Source: an uncultured Bacteroidales bacterium
GTDB lineage: Bacteria; Bacteroidota; Bacteroidia; Bacteroidales; F082
Direction: 5' to 3'
Assembly: GCA_937906455.1 (NCBI GenBank)
Contig: CALCYT010000033.1
Location: forward strand, 55,708-119,707
DNA length: 64,000 nucleotides
This document shows, piece after piece, positions 1 to 8,611 of the stretch (position 1 is its first letter; each line of letters starts with the position of its first letter). The position numbers and the translations under genes are program-made. The notes below the pieces were generated by a model. It worked only from the letters and a program-made list of their open reading frames with translations. It was not told where the DNA came from and did no database searches.

Positions 1-1
1 G

Positions 2-103
2 AGACTATCCGTAAGCAAAAACATCTTCCTCACCTGCGTCCTCAACACACATTTCGGATGGGCCGATTATGTTGGATTCGGAATAGGTTATAAAATAAAT
101 TGA
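2..103 (+). CDS. C-terminal end of an outer-membrane protein (partial)
   Basis: An open frame entering from the left edge ends in TGA at 101-103. The 33 visible residues alternate hydrophobic/aromatic and polar residues (for example HFGWADYVGFGIGYKIN at the end), as in the last two strands of an outer-membrane beta-barrel. Only one base separates its stop from the ATG of the next gene, so the two are probably translated from one mRNA. The family cannot be determined from this fragment. It could also be a chance open frame, but the spacing argues otherwise. Confidence 0.5.
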   Translation, partial: RLSVSKNIFLTCVLNTHFGWADYVGFGIGYKIN

Positions 104-104
104 C

Positions 105-899
105 ATGAAAGTTAAATCATTGATAATAATTATATTAGCGTATGCTGCTTGCATGCTATCATGCAAAAAAACACCTTTGTCAATCGGTGAAATCACAACA
201 CAACAACGCACTATATCCACCTATTTCGACAAGGTGAAAATCCTCGACAACATCAATCTCACCTTCGTGAAGTCGGATTGTAACAAGGTGGAGATAACAA
301 CAGGCAAGAACTTGATTGACAACATCTTAACAGAAGTCAACACCAACGACAGCGTCTTGACTATCAAAAACGACAACAAATTGGATTGGATACGTCCGTA
401 TGACTATACTTTGGACTTGAAACTATATTACAAAGACATCAATTATGTGCTTCTCGCGACTTCGGGAAATGTTTCCACTGAGAACCAGTTCAACAGCGAC
501 ACAATCTATAACCCGCATCCCGGCGACACCCTGACGAGCCCGTTGATGTATGTTTTCGAAATCGACGGCGCGTCGGGTGAAATCGACCTGACGCTGAACA
601 ACTGCCCTTATCTGTTTGTAAACTATGAATACGGCACCTGCAAAGTCGTCGTTCATGGCGAAAACAACCAATATTTCAGAGTTCGTCATAAAAGTTACGG
701 CGACCTCAACGCCATTGATTATCAAGCCGAACGCGTCTCTGTCACCAACAAATCAGTTGGCGATTGCTACGTGCAGGCCAGTGAGCGGATCACCGCTGCA
801 ATCGATAAAAACGGCAATATATATTATAAAGGTGAGCCTGTCTCGATTGACTGTATTTACGGTCCGAATGCGACAGGCAGGCTCATCAAGACAGAATAA
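105..899 (+). CDS. DUF2807 (head GIN domain) lipoprotein
   Basis: A 264-residue protein that begins with a hydrophobic signal and a lipobox-like LSC at about residues 18-20, so it is probably a lipoprotein exported to the periplasm or outer membrane. From about residue 38 the pattern FDKV-KILDNINLTF-VEITTGKNL followed by repeated short beta strands resembles the DUF2807 'putative auto-transporter adhesin' fold of Bacteroidota, a right-handed beta-helix-like domain of unknown function. It sits one base after an outer-membrane protein tail and converges with proS, with only five bases between the stops. No substrate or partner can be inferred. Confidence 0.7.
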   Translation: MKVKSLIIIILAYAACMLSCKKTPLSIGEITTQQRTISTYFDKVKILDNINLTFVKSDCNKVEITTGKNLIDNILTEVNTNDSVLTIKNDNKLDWIRPYDYTLDLKLYYKDINYVLLATSGNVSTENQFNSDTIYNPHPGDTLTSPLMYVFEIDGASGEIDLTLNNCPYLFVNYEYGTCKVVVHGENNQYFRVRHKSYGDLNAIDYQAERVSVTNKSVGDCYVQASERITAAIDKNGNIYYKGEPVSIDCIYGPNATGRLIKTE

Positions 900-904
900 G
901 AGGC

Positions 905-2377
905 TTAGTAAGCTTTCGCGAAAATCACCCTGCGTTTCGAGGGTTTTCCGGAATACACATCAAGGCCGTCCTCATAGTCGTCGTCAAGCGGGATGCAGCG
1001 CAGAGTGGCTTTTGTCTCTTCTTTGATGGCAAGCTCCGTCTCGGTGGTGCCGTCCCAGTGAGCGTAGGCGAACCCGCCGTTTTCAATCACTTGTTTGAAC
1101 TCTTCCCAAGTGTCCACACGGTGTGTGTTTGCCTTACGATACTCCAAAGCCCTGTTGAACAAGCTATCCTGAATCTCATCAAGCAATCCGATGATGTGGT
1201 CTTCCATCTCCGCCTCTGAAATCGACTGTTTCGTCAATGTGTCGCGACGCGCTATCTCGACGGTTTGATTCTCAACATCACGAGGACCTGCCGCGAGACG
1301 CACCGGCACGCCTTTCATCTCCCATTCGGCGAATTTGTACCCCGGCTTTTGGGTGTCACGGTCATCAAATTTCACTCTAAGTCCTTTAGCCTCAAGACGT
1401 TGCTTCATCTTAGCGCAATAGTCCAAGACAGCCTGCTGCTGGTCGTCGGTCTTGTAAATAGGCACTATGACGACCTCAATAGGCGCGACTTTCGGAGGCA
1501 AGACAAGACCGTTGTCATCAGAATGAGCCATGATGAGTGCTCCCATCAGACGTGTCGAAACACCCCACGACGTCGCCCATACGTATTCGAGCTTGTTTTC
1601 TTTGTTAAGATATTTCACGTCAAACGCTTTCGCGAAATTCTGACCGAGGAAATGCGACGTTCCTGCCTGTAAAGCCTTGCCGTCCTGCATCATTGCCTCT
1701 ATGCAGAAAGTCTCCACGGCACCCGCGAAACGCTCGTTGGCCGATTTTATTCCACGTATGACAGGTACCGCCATGTATTTCTCGGCGAAATCGGCGTAAA
1801 CACCAAGCATTTTCTCGGCTTCAGCCATAGCCTCCTCACTGGTGGCATGAGCGGTGTGCCCTTCTTGCCAAAGGAACTCGGCCGTGCGAAGGAACAGGCG
1901 CGTGCGCATCTCCCAACGAACCACATTGGCCCACTGATTGCATAAAATCGGGAGGTCACGGTAACTCTTTATCCAATTTCTGTATGTGTCCCAGATGATT
2001 GTCTCAGACGTCGGACGAACTATCAACTCCTCCTCCAATTTCGCCTCCGGATCAACGACAATACCGGGGCCGTCGGGGTTTTTCATCAGACGATAATGCG
2101 TCACGACGGCGCATTCCTTGGCAAAACCCTCAACGTGGCTCGCCTCCTTGCTGAAGAAACTCTTCGGGATAAAAAGCGGGAAATACGCGTTGACGTGCCC
2201 CGTCTCCTTGAACATCTTGTCGAGAGCGTCATGCATGAACTCCCAAATAGCATATCCGTAAGGCTTTATCACCATACAACCTCTCACTGCGGAACTCTCC
2301 GCCAACTCTGCTTTATTCACAATATCATTATACCATTGCGAATAATTTTCTTGACGTGTTGTAATTTCTTTTGCCAT
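905..2377 (-). CDS. proS: Prolyl-tRNA synthetase, archaeal/eukaryotic-type class II
   Basis: Charges tRNA-Pro with proline in the cytoplasm. The 490-residue length, lack of the bacterial editing insertion and the C-terminal extension ending in Tyr mark the type 3 (archaeal/eukaryotic-like) ProRS. Class II motifs are visible: RPTSETIIW and RWEMRTRLFLRTAEFLWQEGHTAH-like motif 2 in the first half, and GVSTRLMGALIMAHSDDNGL as motif 3. In the C-terminal zinc-knuckle region the cysteines known from Thermus ProRS are replaced (HWDGTTETE and VYSGKPS), so metal binding there is probably lost. A TAATTTTG -7 box lies at 2419-2426 on the minus strand. Confidence 0.96.
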   Translation of the reverse strand: MAKEITTRQENYSQWYNDIVNKAELAESSAVRGCMVIKPYGYAIWEFMHDALDKMFKETGHVNAYFPLFIPKSFFSKEASHVEGFAKECAVVTHYRLMKNPDGPGIVVDPEAKLEEELIVRPTSETIIWDTYRNWIKSYRDLPILCNQWANVVRWEMRTRLFLRTAEFLWQEGHTAHATSEEAMAEAEKMLGVYADFAEKYMAVPVIRGIKSANERFAGAVETFCIEAMMQDGKALQAGTSHFLGQNFAKAFDVKYLNKENKLEYVWATSWGVSTRLMGALIMAHSDDNGLVLPPKVAPIEVVIVPIYKTDDQQQAVLDYCAKMKQRLEAKGLRVKFDDRDTQKPGYKFAEWEMKGVPVRLAAGPRDVENQTVEIARRDTLTKQSISEAEMEDHIIGLLDEIQDSLFNRALEYRKANTHRVDTWEEFKQVIENGGFAYAHWDGTTETELAIKEETKATLRCIPLDDDYEDGLDVYSGKPSKRRVIFAKAY

Positions 2378-2418
2378 TTTTAAAAGTTTGGTACGATTTT
2401 TGTTAGTTTTTCAGTGTG

Positions 2419-2426
2419 CAAAATTA
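2419..2426 (-). promoter_or_regulatory. Putative -7 box of proS
   Basis: The minus strand reads TAATTTTG, matching the Bacteroidota TAnnTTTG element, about 41 bases before the proS ATG. I see no well-spaced TTG at -33. Confidence 0.45.
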
Positions 2427-2466
2427 CAAAAATTTTTGCAATGTACTAATAAAAAGGTGAATTATT

Positions 2467-3522
2467 ATGAAAAGGTCAATCATTATCATCGCAGCCGCCA
2501 CAATGTTGCTAACCGCTTGTGCATCAAGCCATAACGTAATCAATGACGACGCCTATTACTCGCCATTCGACAAAGATTCTCAATTCGACCAGACGCTCGT
2601 GACATCAAACTACGGCTATTTCAACTCAAATACCGTGAAGTCAGATAATCATAGTATCTACAAGGAATACGCAGTGACCGACAGCGTCGAGCGCGTGGTT
2701 GACACCGTTTTTATCGTGGAAGACAATCCCGAGACAGTCGTCACCCTTGAATTAGGCTCCAGCTTCGACTTCGGATGGCCTTATTCTTATTACTACGGCT
2801 GGGATCCTTATTGGTATCCTTACTACAGCTACAGACCTTATTACTGGTCATATTCAAGCTTTTACTGGGGAATGTACATGGGATCATATTGGGGCTGGGG
2901 AGGCTACTATCCTTATCATCCACATCATCCGTATAATCCGTATCACCCGCATAATCCGAACGGATTCAACAACAGTCATCATGGCCCGATTCATCACGGA
3001 GGAGGCATAGTGAATCCTATTAATAATAGGAGAAACAGCAACAATATAAGCCAGCCGTCGGAAACAACAAGAAAGTCGCAGTCAACAGTAAGACCGACAA
3101 ACACAAGTCGTCCGACAAACACAAGTCGTCAGACAAACACAAATCGTCAGTCAAACACAAATCGTCCGACAAGTACAAGCCGTCCGACAAGTACAAGCCG
3201 TCCGACAAGTACAAGTCGTCCGACAAATACAAGCCGTCCGACAAGTACCACGACACAGCAGAACAAGAATTACACTCCGGCGAACAGCAACCGCCAGACG
3301 CGCTCAAGCTCAGAATATGTGAGGCCGAACAACACTTCAAGGCCAAACAACAACACCGTGAGACAAAACAACAGCCAGTCCAGCAGCTCCCGCTCATCGA
3401 GCAGCTCTTATTCATCACCAAGAAACAGCGGAGGCTCGGGCGGAGGCTCAGTCAGAAGCTCGGGAGGAAACTCAGGAGGAAACTCAGGAGGCGGCTCAAG
3501 AAGCGGAGGAGGCAGAAGATAA
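2467..3522 (+). CDS. Surface lipoprotein with aromatic-rich and TNTSRP-repeat regions
   Basis: A 351-residue protein with a signal peptide and lipobox LLTAC (Cys at residue 18). After a short acidic N-terminal part come a Tyr/Trp-rich stretch (about residues 100-150, many WY, YY, PY pairs), a His/Pro-rich stretch, eight six-residue repeats of the form T(N/S)TSRP, and a Gly/Ser/Arg tail with basic residues at the very end. Such proteins precede OMPP1-type barrels in other Bacteroidota, as here (the next gene starts 50 bases downstream). No enzymatic domain is visible; a cell-surface or envelope-binding role is inference only. Confidence 0.7.
   Translation: MKRSIIIIAAATMLLTACASSHNVINDDAYYSPFDKDSQFDQTLVTSNYGYFNSNTVKSDNHSIYKEYAVTDSVERVVDTVFIVEDNPETVVTLELGSSFDFGWPYSYYYGWDPYWYPYYSYRPYYWSYSSFYWGMYMGSYWGWGGYYPYHPHHPYNPYHPHNPNGFNNSHHGPIHHGGGIVNPINNRRNSNNISQPSETTRKSQSTVRPTNTSRPTNTSRQTNTNRQSNTNRPTSTSRPTSTSRPTSTSRPTNTSRPTSTTTQQNKNYTPANSNRQTRSSSEYVRPNNTSRPNNNTVRQNNSQSSSSRSSSSSYSSPRNSGGSGGGSVRSSGGNSGGNSGGGSRSGGGRR
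3097..3240 (+). repeat. Eight 18-bp tandem coding repeats (T-N/S-T-S/N-R-P/Q)
   Basis: Starting at 3097 the reading frame repeats every 18 bases: ACAAACACAAGTCGTCCG and close variants, eight units, the last one ending at 3240; a ninth degenerate unit follows. Several neighbouring units are identical at DNA level, so the array could gain or lose units by slippage without a frame change. Confidence 0.9.
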
Positions 3523-3572
3523 TTTTTGAAAATATGAGTTTATTAAGTAAATCGATTTAAATTTGATGAGTT

Positions 3573-5048
3573 ATGAAAAGGATATTATTGATAATCACTA
3601 TATTGGCACCAATGTTTTTGATGGCGCAGACCGAAAACGACATGCTTGACTTCTCGACAGTTTATTACCAGGGAACAGCAAAAAGCGCGGCTATGGGCAA
3701 CGCCATCGGCGCCGTAGGCTCTGATTTCTCGGCAATATCAATAAACCCCGCCGGTCTGGGCCTCTTCAGGAAATCGTATGTCGTCTGGACACCTGAGTTC
3801 TATTTCACCTCAACAGACTCGAAATACAAAGGCTCCAACGGCCTCGACCGCACCTTTAAAGTCCCGATGAACAACCTCGGACTCTCATGGACACAGGAAA
3901 TAAACGGAAACAAACTTAGCAGCATCAGTTTTGCGTTGGGAATCAACAAGTTGAACAATTTCACCTTCAACTCATACGCCAAAGGCTACAATGCTAACAC
4001 ATCTCTTGTTGATGCATATCTCTCAGAGATTATGAATAATAACATTACCGATGACTACGAACTGGAAGATTATTCTCCAAATGGCATGTTTCCACTGTGG
4101 CAAACTTATCTCTTTGATTTTGATGAATATGGCAATTGTTTAAGCCCTGTTCCGCAAGGTGGTCTGAAGCAAGAGTATGGTATTTCTAAAGGCGGCACGG
4201 CAAAAGAATACTCCTTCGCATCCGGCTTTAATTTCAACGAGAAATTCTTCTTGGGAATATCAGTTGGCGTGCCATATTTCGACAGAACCGTGACTATGGA
4301 ATACAAGGAAACCAACCTCTCTAATGACGTTTTCAAGAACTGGAGACAGACTGAATACATCAAAAACTCCGGCTGGGGACTGAACGCCAAAATCGGCGCC
4401 ATCGTATATCCCGCGCAGTGGCTGCGTCTCGGTGTGGCATTCCACACGCCATCGTTATACGAGGTGACCGAGAGCTGGTACACCGACACAAACTCATCAT
4501 TCAGCGACGGCAACTACAGCTATCAGTCGCCGACAGGCACTTACGATTACACAGTGACCACCCCATGGCGGCTCAATGCCAATGCAGCCGTCATTTTCGG
4601 CAACTTCGGCATGATCACAGGCGACTACGAATATGTCGATTACAGCAAGATGCGCGCCTCAAGCCATGACTATGATTATTCAGGGCTCAACGATTACATC
4701 AGTGAGTTGTACAACAGCACGTCAAACATCAGGATAGGAACGGAATGGCGTTGGGAGACATTCGCTTTCAGAGCCGGATACGCCATCTACGGCAGCCCAT
4801 ACGGATTTGACAAAGAAGCGTTGCGAACCACTTCATACTCATGTGGTTTCGGCTACACATACCACGACTTCAGCATTGATATGGCATATGTCTTCAGTCA
4901 ACGCAAAAACTCTTACGACCTCTATTCGCAATACTCGTTTTATCCGGCATACTATGGCGAAAACGGCGAGTTTGTGGACGAGACAACAATAAAAGAGACG
5001 ACCAACATCAATCAGGTGGTCATCTCTTTTAAACTCAGATTAGACTGA
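3573..5048 (+). CDS. OMPP1/FadL/TodX-type outer-membrane barrel
   Basis: A 491-residue protein with signal peptide ending at MAQ (about residue 19). The N-terminal segment YYQGTAKSAAMGNAIGAVGS followed by DFSAISINPAGLG is the hallmark of Bacteroidota OMPP1 proteins related to FadL, which move hydrophobic compounds across the outer membrane; NPAGL is the conserved hatch motif. The rest is long amphipathic strands and it ends in KLRLD. It follows the repeat-bearing lipoprotein and converges with the Zn-ribbon gene. The substrate is unknown. Confidence 0.85.
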   Translation: MKRILLIITILAPMFLMAQTENDMLDFSTVYYQGTAKSAAMGNAIGAVGSDFSAISINPAGLGLFRKSYVVWTPEFYFTSTDSKYKGSNGLDRTFKVPMNNLGLSWTQEINGNKLSSISFALGINKLNNFTFNSYAKGYNANTSLVDAYLSEIMNNNITDDYELEDYSPNGMFPLWQTYLFDFDEYGNCLSPVPQGGLKQEYGISKGGTAKEYSFASGFNFNEKFFLGISVGVPYFDRTVTMEYKETNLSNDVFKNWRQTEYIKNSGWGLNAKIGAIVYPAQWLRLGVAFHTPSLYEVTESWYTDTNSSFSDGNYSYQSPTGTYDYTVTTPWRLNANAAVIFGNFGMITGDYEYVDYSKMRASSHDYDYSGLNDYISELYNSTSNIRIGTEWRWETFAFRAGYAIYGSPYGFDKEALRTTSYSCGFGYTYHDFSIDMAYVFSQRKNSYDLYSQYSFYPAYYGENGEFVDETTIKETTNINQVVISFKLRLD

Positions 5049-5062
5049 TAGAATCAGTTTTT
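5044..5062. terminator. Short bidirectional hairpin between convergent genes
   Basis: ACTGAT-AGA-ATCAGT followed by five T residues on the plus strand. The stem overlaps both stop codons. With only six base pairs, half of them A-T, it is a weak candidate. Confidence 0.4.
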
Positions 5063-5842
5063 CGCACCGTATTGGTCGATGATGTCTTGGTCAACCAAGA
5101 TACGTCCGCAGTATTCGCACACGATGATTTTCTTGTGGATGCGGATGTCGAGTTGGTGTTGCGGAGGGATTTTGTTAAAGCATCCGCCGCAAGCGTCACG
5201 TTCGATTTTCACTACCGCCAAGCCGTTTCTCGCGCCTTTTCTGATGCGTTTGTAGGCGGCGAGCAGACGATCTTCAATCAAAGCCTCGCTTTCTTTCGAT
5301 CTCTCGACAAGTTCTTCCTCTTCTTTCTCAGTCTCCTCAACGATGGAATTGAGTTCCGACTGTTTCACCACGAGGTCGTTTTTACGATCGGCGAGTTTTT
5401 TCTCGGTTGCCTCGAGATTTGCCTTGATGTCTTCGATTTTTATTGTCGCCTCTTTGATTCTCTTTTCACAGAGCTGAATCTCAAGTGATTGATATTCAGT
5501 CTCTTTAGTCAAAGAATCGTATTCACGGCTGTTACGCACCTGGTTTTGTTGCTCCTCGTACTTCTTAATCAAAGCCTGTGTCTCTTTGATTTTGATTTTG
5601 TAGTTGGTGACATCGGTGTTGAATTTTTTCAGGTCAGTGTTGTAGTTCTCGATACGTGTTTCGAGACCGGCCACCTCGTCTTCAAGGTCTTGCACTGCTT
5701 CCGGCAGCTCACCGCGCACGATGCGAATCCTATCTATCTTTGAATCAATCTGTTGCAGGGTGTAAAGTGCAACAAGCTTTCTTTCAACGGTAACTTCAAT
5801 CTGTTCTTCCTCGTTGAGTTTAATTTCTTGATTATCAGACAT
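5054..5842 (-). CDS. Coiled-coil protein with C-terminal C4 zinc ribbon
   Basis: A 262-residue cytoplasmic protein. Residues about 15-185 are a long charged coiled coil (many E/K/L heptads). The C-terminal part has GARNGLAVVKIERDACGGC followed by a second pair CEYC about 20 residues later, the C4 zinc ribbon of the DUF164/CT398 family. Family members pair with Nif3-type proteins in many bacteria, and here the Nif3 gene lies directly upstream with 18 bases between. The molecular function of the family is not established. Confidence 0.85.
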   Translation of the reverse strand: MSDNQEIKLNEEEQIEVTVERKLVALYTLQQIDSKIDRIRIVRGELPEAVQDLEDEVAGLETRIENYNTDLKKFNTDVTNYKIKIKETQALIKKYEEQQNQVRNSREYDSLTKETEYQSLEIQLCEKRIKEATIKIEDIKANLEATEKKLADRKNDLVVKQSELNSIVEETEKEEEELVERSKESEALIEDRLLAAYKRIRKGARNGLAVVKIERDACGGCFNKIPPQHQLDIRIHKKIIVCEYCGRILVDQDIIDQYGAKN

Positions 5843-5860
5843 TTATATTAAATTTTATAT

Positions 5861-6655
5861 TTATACAAAATAGTTTATCGAGTTAGTTTTCACGTTTGAA
5901 ATTGAAACTGCAAAGTTACAAATTTTTTTTGAAATAGCATCAGCAATTAATTCTTTTGTAAATTGTTCCGTCTCGTAATGTCCGGCGTCAACCAAAAGAA
6001 GTTTGCCATCTGCCTCGAAAAAGTCGTGATATTTGACATCACCTGTGATGTAAGCGTCTGCTTTACAACGTTTTACGTTATCAAGCAAGAAAAATCCCGA
6101 GCCGCCGCACACAGCCACTTTTTTTATTTTTTTACCTAAAAGTTCGGAATATCGAAGAGCTTTCGCGTTGAGATTATTTTTCACTAAAGCCAAAAATTCG
6201 GTCTCATCGAGTGCGTTTTCAAGTTCTCCCACCATGCCTCCGCCCGTCGTCACGTCTTCTTCAACCTGCATCGGCTCCAAAATCTCAAGGTTTTTCAGCC
6301 CTATTCTATCGGCGAGCCATTTGCTCACGCCGAGATAGCTGTTGTCGAGGTTGGTATGCATGCAAGCGATGGCGATGTCGTGTTTTATCGCTTTGATGAC
6401 AGTCCTCTCAATTGTATTTTCAGGTAAAAGATGTTTCAATGGCCTATAAATCAACGGATGATGGCTTATCACGAGATGGAAGCCCTTTTCTATCGCCTCA
6501 TCGACCACGGCTTCAGTCACATCGAGAGCGATTAAAGCCTTGTCAACCAACATATTAGCATCTCCAACAAGGAGACCGGCGTTGTCCCACGACTCCTGCC
6601 AGCTCAGCGGAGCGATGTCGGTTATGCAGCCTATAATTTCACTAACTTTATTCAT
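5861..6655 (-). CDS. Nif3-like dinuclear metal-centre protein
   Basis: A 264-residue member of the Nif3/YbgI family (also called GTP cyclohydrolase I type 2-like). The metal-ligand motifs are present in order: LVISHHPLIY, the HTNLD motif, and DAGHYETE near the C-terminus. It has the short form, without the PII-like insert that lengthens many Bacteroidota homologues to about 365 residues. Family members form toroidal hexamers; substrate is uncertain. It is probably co-transcribed with the downstream Zn-ribbon gene. Confidence 0.88.
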   Translation of the reverse strand: MNKVSEIIGCITDIAPLSWQESWDNAGLLVGDANMLVDKALIALDVTEAVVDEAIEKGFHLVISHHPLIYRPLKHLLPENTIERTVIKAIKHDIAIACMHTNLDNSYLGVSKWLADRIGLKNLEILEPMQVEEDVTTGGGMVGELENALDETEFLALVKNNLNAKALRYSELLGKKIKKVAVCGGSGFFLLDNVKRCKADAYITGDVKYHDFFEADGKLLLVDAGHYETEQFTKELIADAISKKICNFAVSISNVKTNSINYFV

Positions 6656-6712
6656 GTCGAAATTTTTTGCTAAAATAATAAAAATAATAATGTGTTGATT
6701 AAAAATATTTTG

Positions 6713-6720
6713 TATATTTG
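6713..6720 (+). promoter_or_regulatory. Putative -7 box of lpxK-punA-lpxH
   Basis: TATATTTG, 18 bases before the ATG at 6739. It overlaps a possible in-frame TTG at 6718, which argues against that upstream start. A TTG occurs 15 bases upstream, shorter than the usual spacing of about 20. Confidence 0.55.
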
Positions 6721-6738
6721 TACGTTTTAATTAAACCT

Positions 6739-7788
6739 ATGAAAAGATTGCTTGCACCGGTATCATGGATTTATGCGATTGTGTTGTACATTCGCCACAA
6801 GCTATATGACTGGGGCATACTGAAATCGCGCAGTTTCAGCGTCCCCACAATCTGCATAGGGAACCTTGCCTTGGGTGGCACGGGCAAGACACCGCACACC
6901 GAATATCTGATAAGGATGTTGCGAGACAAAGTGAACGTGGCGGTTTTAAGCAGAGGCTACAGACGGAAGTCAAAGGGGTTCATTCTTGCCGACGAAAACA
7001 GCACACACGAGCAAATTGGTGACGAGCCGCTTCAATATCGATTGAAATTCAACGACATAACTATCGCCGTTGACGAAGACAGGTGCGACGGTATCTCAAA
7101 ACTGATGCACTTGGAGAATCATCCCGACGTGGTGCTTCTTGACGACGCCTTCCAGCATCGGAAAATAAGGCCGGGGTTGAACGTGCTGCTCACTGAATAT
7201 TACAATCTGTACAAAAACGACATGCTTGTGCCGGCGGGACATCTGCGTGACATAAAAACAGCGGCAGACCGCGCTGACATCATCATAGTGACAAAATCGC
7301 CAAGGGTGTTGCTGCCATACGACAAACGCAACGTGATAAATGTCATAAATGCGAAACCTTATCAGAAGATTTTCTTCACTTATATTGATTTCCAACCACT
7401 TAAGCCTGTCAATGAAAAGGCAAAGAACATTAATTTCGAGGACATCAAATCAGTGTATCTGTTCTGCGGGATAGCTAATCCTTATACACTTGAAGATTAT
7501 CTGAAAAGAAAGTTCAATACATTGATAATCAATTATTTCAGCGACCATCACTCATACAATGACAGCGATATTGACGAGATAATAAGCGGTTACGACAGTG
7601 TGATTGGCAAAAATAAAATGATAGTGACAACAGAAAAAGATTTAATGCGTATAACAAATTCTTCCTATCTGAACAGATTCAACAACATACCTCTATTTGT
7701 CATCCCGATTGAGGTGAGATTCAACGACAATAAGGAAGAAGAAACTTTTAACAATTTGATTTTGAATTATGTTGGAAAAAATTCTTGA
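6739..7788 (+). CDS. lpxK: Tetraacyldisaccharide 4'-kinase
   Basis: Phosphorylates the 4' position of the lipid A disaccharide at the inner membrane, using ATP. N-terminal membrane-associated helix (LAPVSWIYAIVLYI), then the P-loop GNLALGGTGKTPHTEYL at about residues 36-52, and the conserved DDAFQHRKI segment at about residue 135. I chose the ATG at 6739 (MKRLLAPVSW, 349 residues) over a TTG seven codons upstream that overlaps the promoter box. The next gene overlaps by 20 bases, and lpxH follows, so two lipid A steps share one transcript. Confidence 0.93.
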   Translation: MKRLLAPVSWIYAIVLYIRHKLYDWGILKSRSFSVPTICIGNLALGGTGKTPHTEYLIRMLRDKVNVAVLSRGYRRKSKGFILADENSTHEQIGDEPLQYRLKFNDITIAVDEDRCDGISKLMHLENHPDVVLLDDAFQHRKIRPGLNVLLTEYYNLYKNDMLVPAGHLRDIKTAADRADIIIVTKSPRVLLPYDKRNVINVINAKPYQKIFFTYIDFQPLKPVNEKAKNINFEDIKSVYLFCGIANPYTLEDYLKRKFNTLIINYFSDHHSYNDSDIDEIISGYDSVIGKNKMIVTTEKDLMRITNSSYLNRFNNIPLFVIPIEVRFNDNKEEETFNNLILNYVGKNS

Positions 7789-8596
7789 GACAGTAGATTT
7801 TATCAAATCTAAGACAAATTTTTTTGAGCCTGAAGTGGGCATAGTGTTAGGCTCAGGCTTGGGCGGACTTGTGAATGTTATTGACACTCAATATTCTATA
7901 CCATATTCAGAGATTCCAAACTTCCCTATTTCGACGGTACAAGGTCATCAAGGCAGGCTGATAATGGGAACTTTGAGCGGGAGAAAGGTGATTGCCATGC
8001 AAGGTCGTTTCCATTATTATGAAGGCTACAGCACCAAGGAGGTCACATTCCCGATTCGAGTGCTTAAATATTTGGGAATCAAGCTGTTAGTGCTTTCAAA
8101 CGCCAGCGGAGGCATCAACCCTGATTTCAGAGTGAGCGACATAATGTTCATCACCGACCATATCAACCTGCTACCGAATCCGTTGGTAGGCAAGAACGAC
8201 GAGCGTATCGGGACACGTTTCCCTGAGATGAGTGAGGCATATAACAAAAACGTTATAGCTTTTGCCGACGAAATCGCCAAAGGGTTGAATATCAAGGTGC
8301 AGCATGGCGTTTATGTAGGCGATACGGGTCCGACCTACGAGACGCCGGCAGAATATAACTATTATCGCGTCATCGGGGGCGACTGCGTGGGAATGTCAAC
8401 GGTGCCTGAGGTCATAGTGGCGCGTCACTGCGGATTGCCGGTGTTCGCGATGTCAATCATCACCGACCTCGGAGGCAAAGACATAGCGGTGCAGGTGACA
8501 CACGAAGAGGTTATAAACGCAGCCAACGTAGCAGAGCCTAAGATGACAGCCATCTTGAAGGAGATGCTCCGACGTTTGGACGAGATAAAATATTGA
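7769..8596 (+). CDS. punA: Purine-nucleoside phosphorylase
   Basis: Splits inosine, guanosine or deoxy forms into base and (deoxy)ribose 1-phosphate in the cytoplasm. 275 residues, the usual trimeric class size. Motifs: phosphate-binding GIVLGSGLGGL near the start, QGRFHYYEGYS, NASGGIN, and GVYVGDTGPTYETPAE followed by VGMSTVPEVIVARH with the base-binding Glu. The ATG lies inside the end of lpxK (20-base overlap), which indicates translational coupling. Confidence 0.94.
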   Translation: MLEKILETVDFIKSKTNFFEPEVGIVLGSGLGGLVNVIDTQYSIPYSEIPNFPISTVQGHQGRLIMGTLSGRKVIAMQGRFHYYEGYSTKEVTFPIRVLKYLGIKLLVLSNASGGINPDFRVSDIMFITDHINLLPNPLVGKNDERIGTRFPEMSEAYNKNVIAFADEIAKGLNIKVQHGVYVGDTGPTYETPAEYNYYRVIGGDCVGMSTVPEVIVARHCGLPVFAMSIITDLGGKDIAVQVTHEEVINAANVAEPKMTAILKEMLRRLDEIKY

Positions 8597-8611
8597 CAAT
8601 CAACGGTTAAG

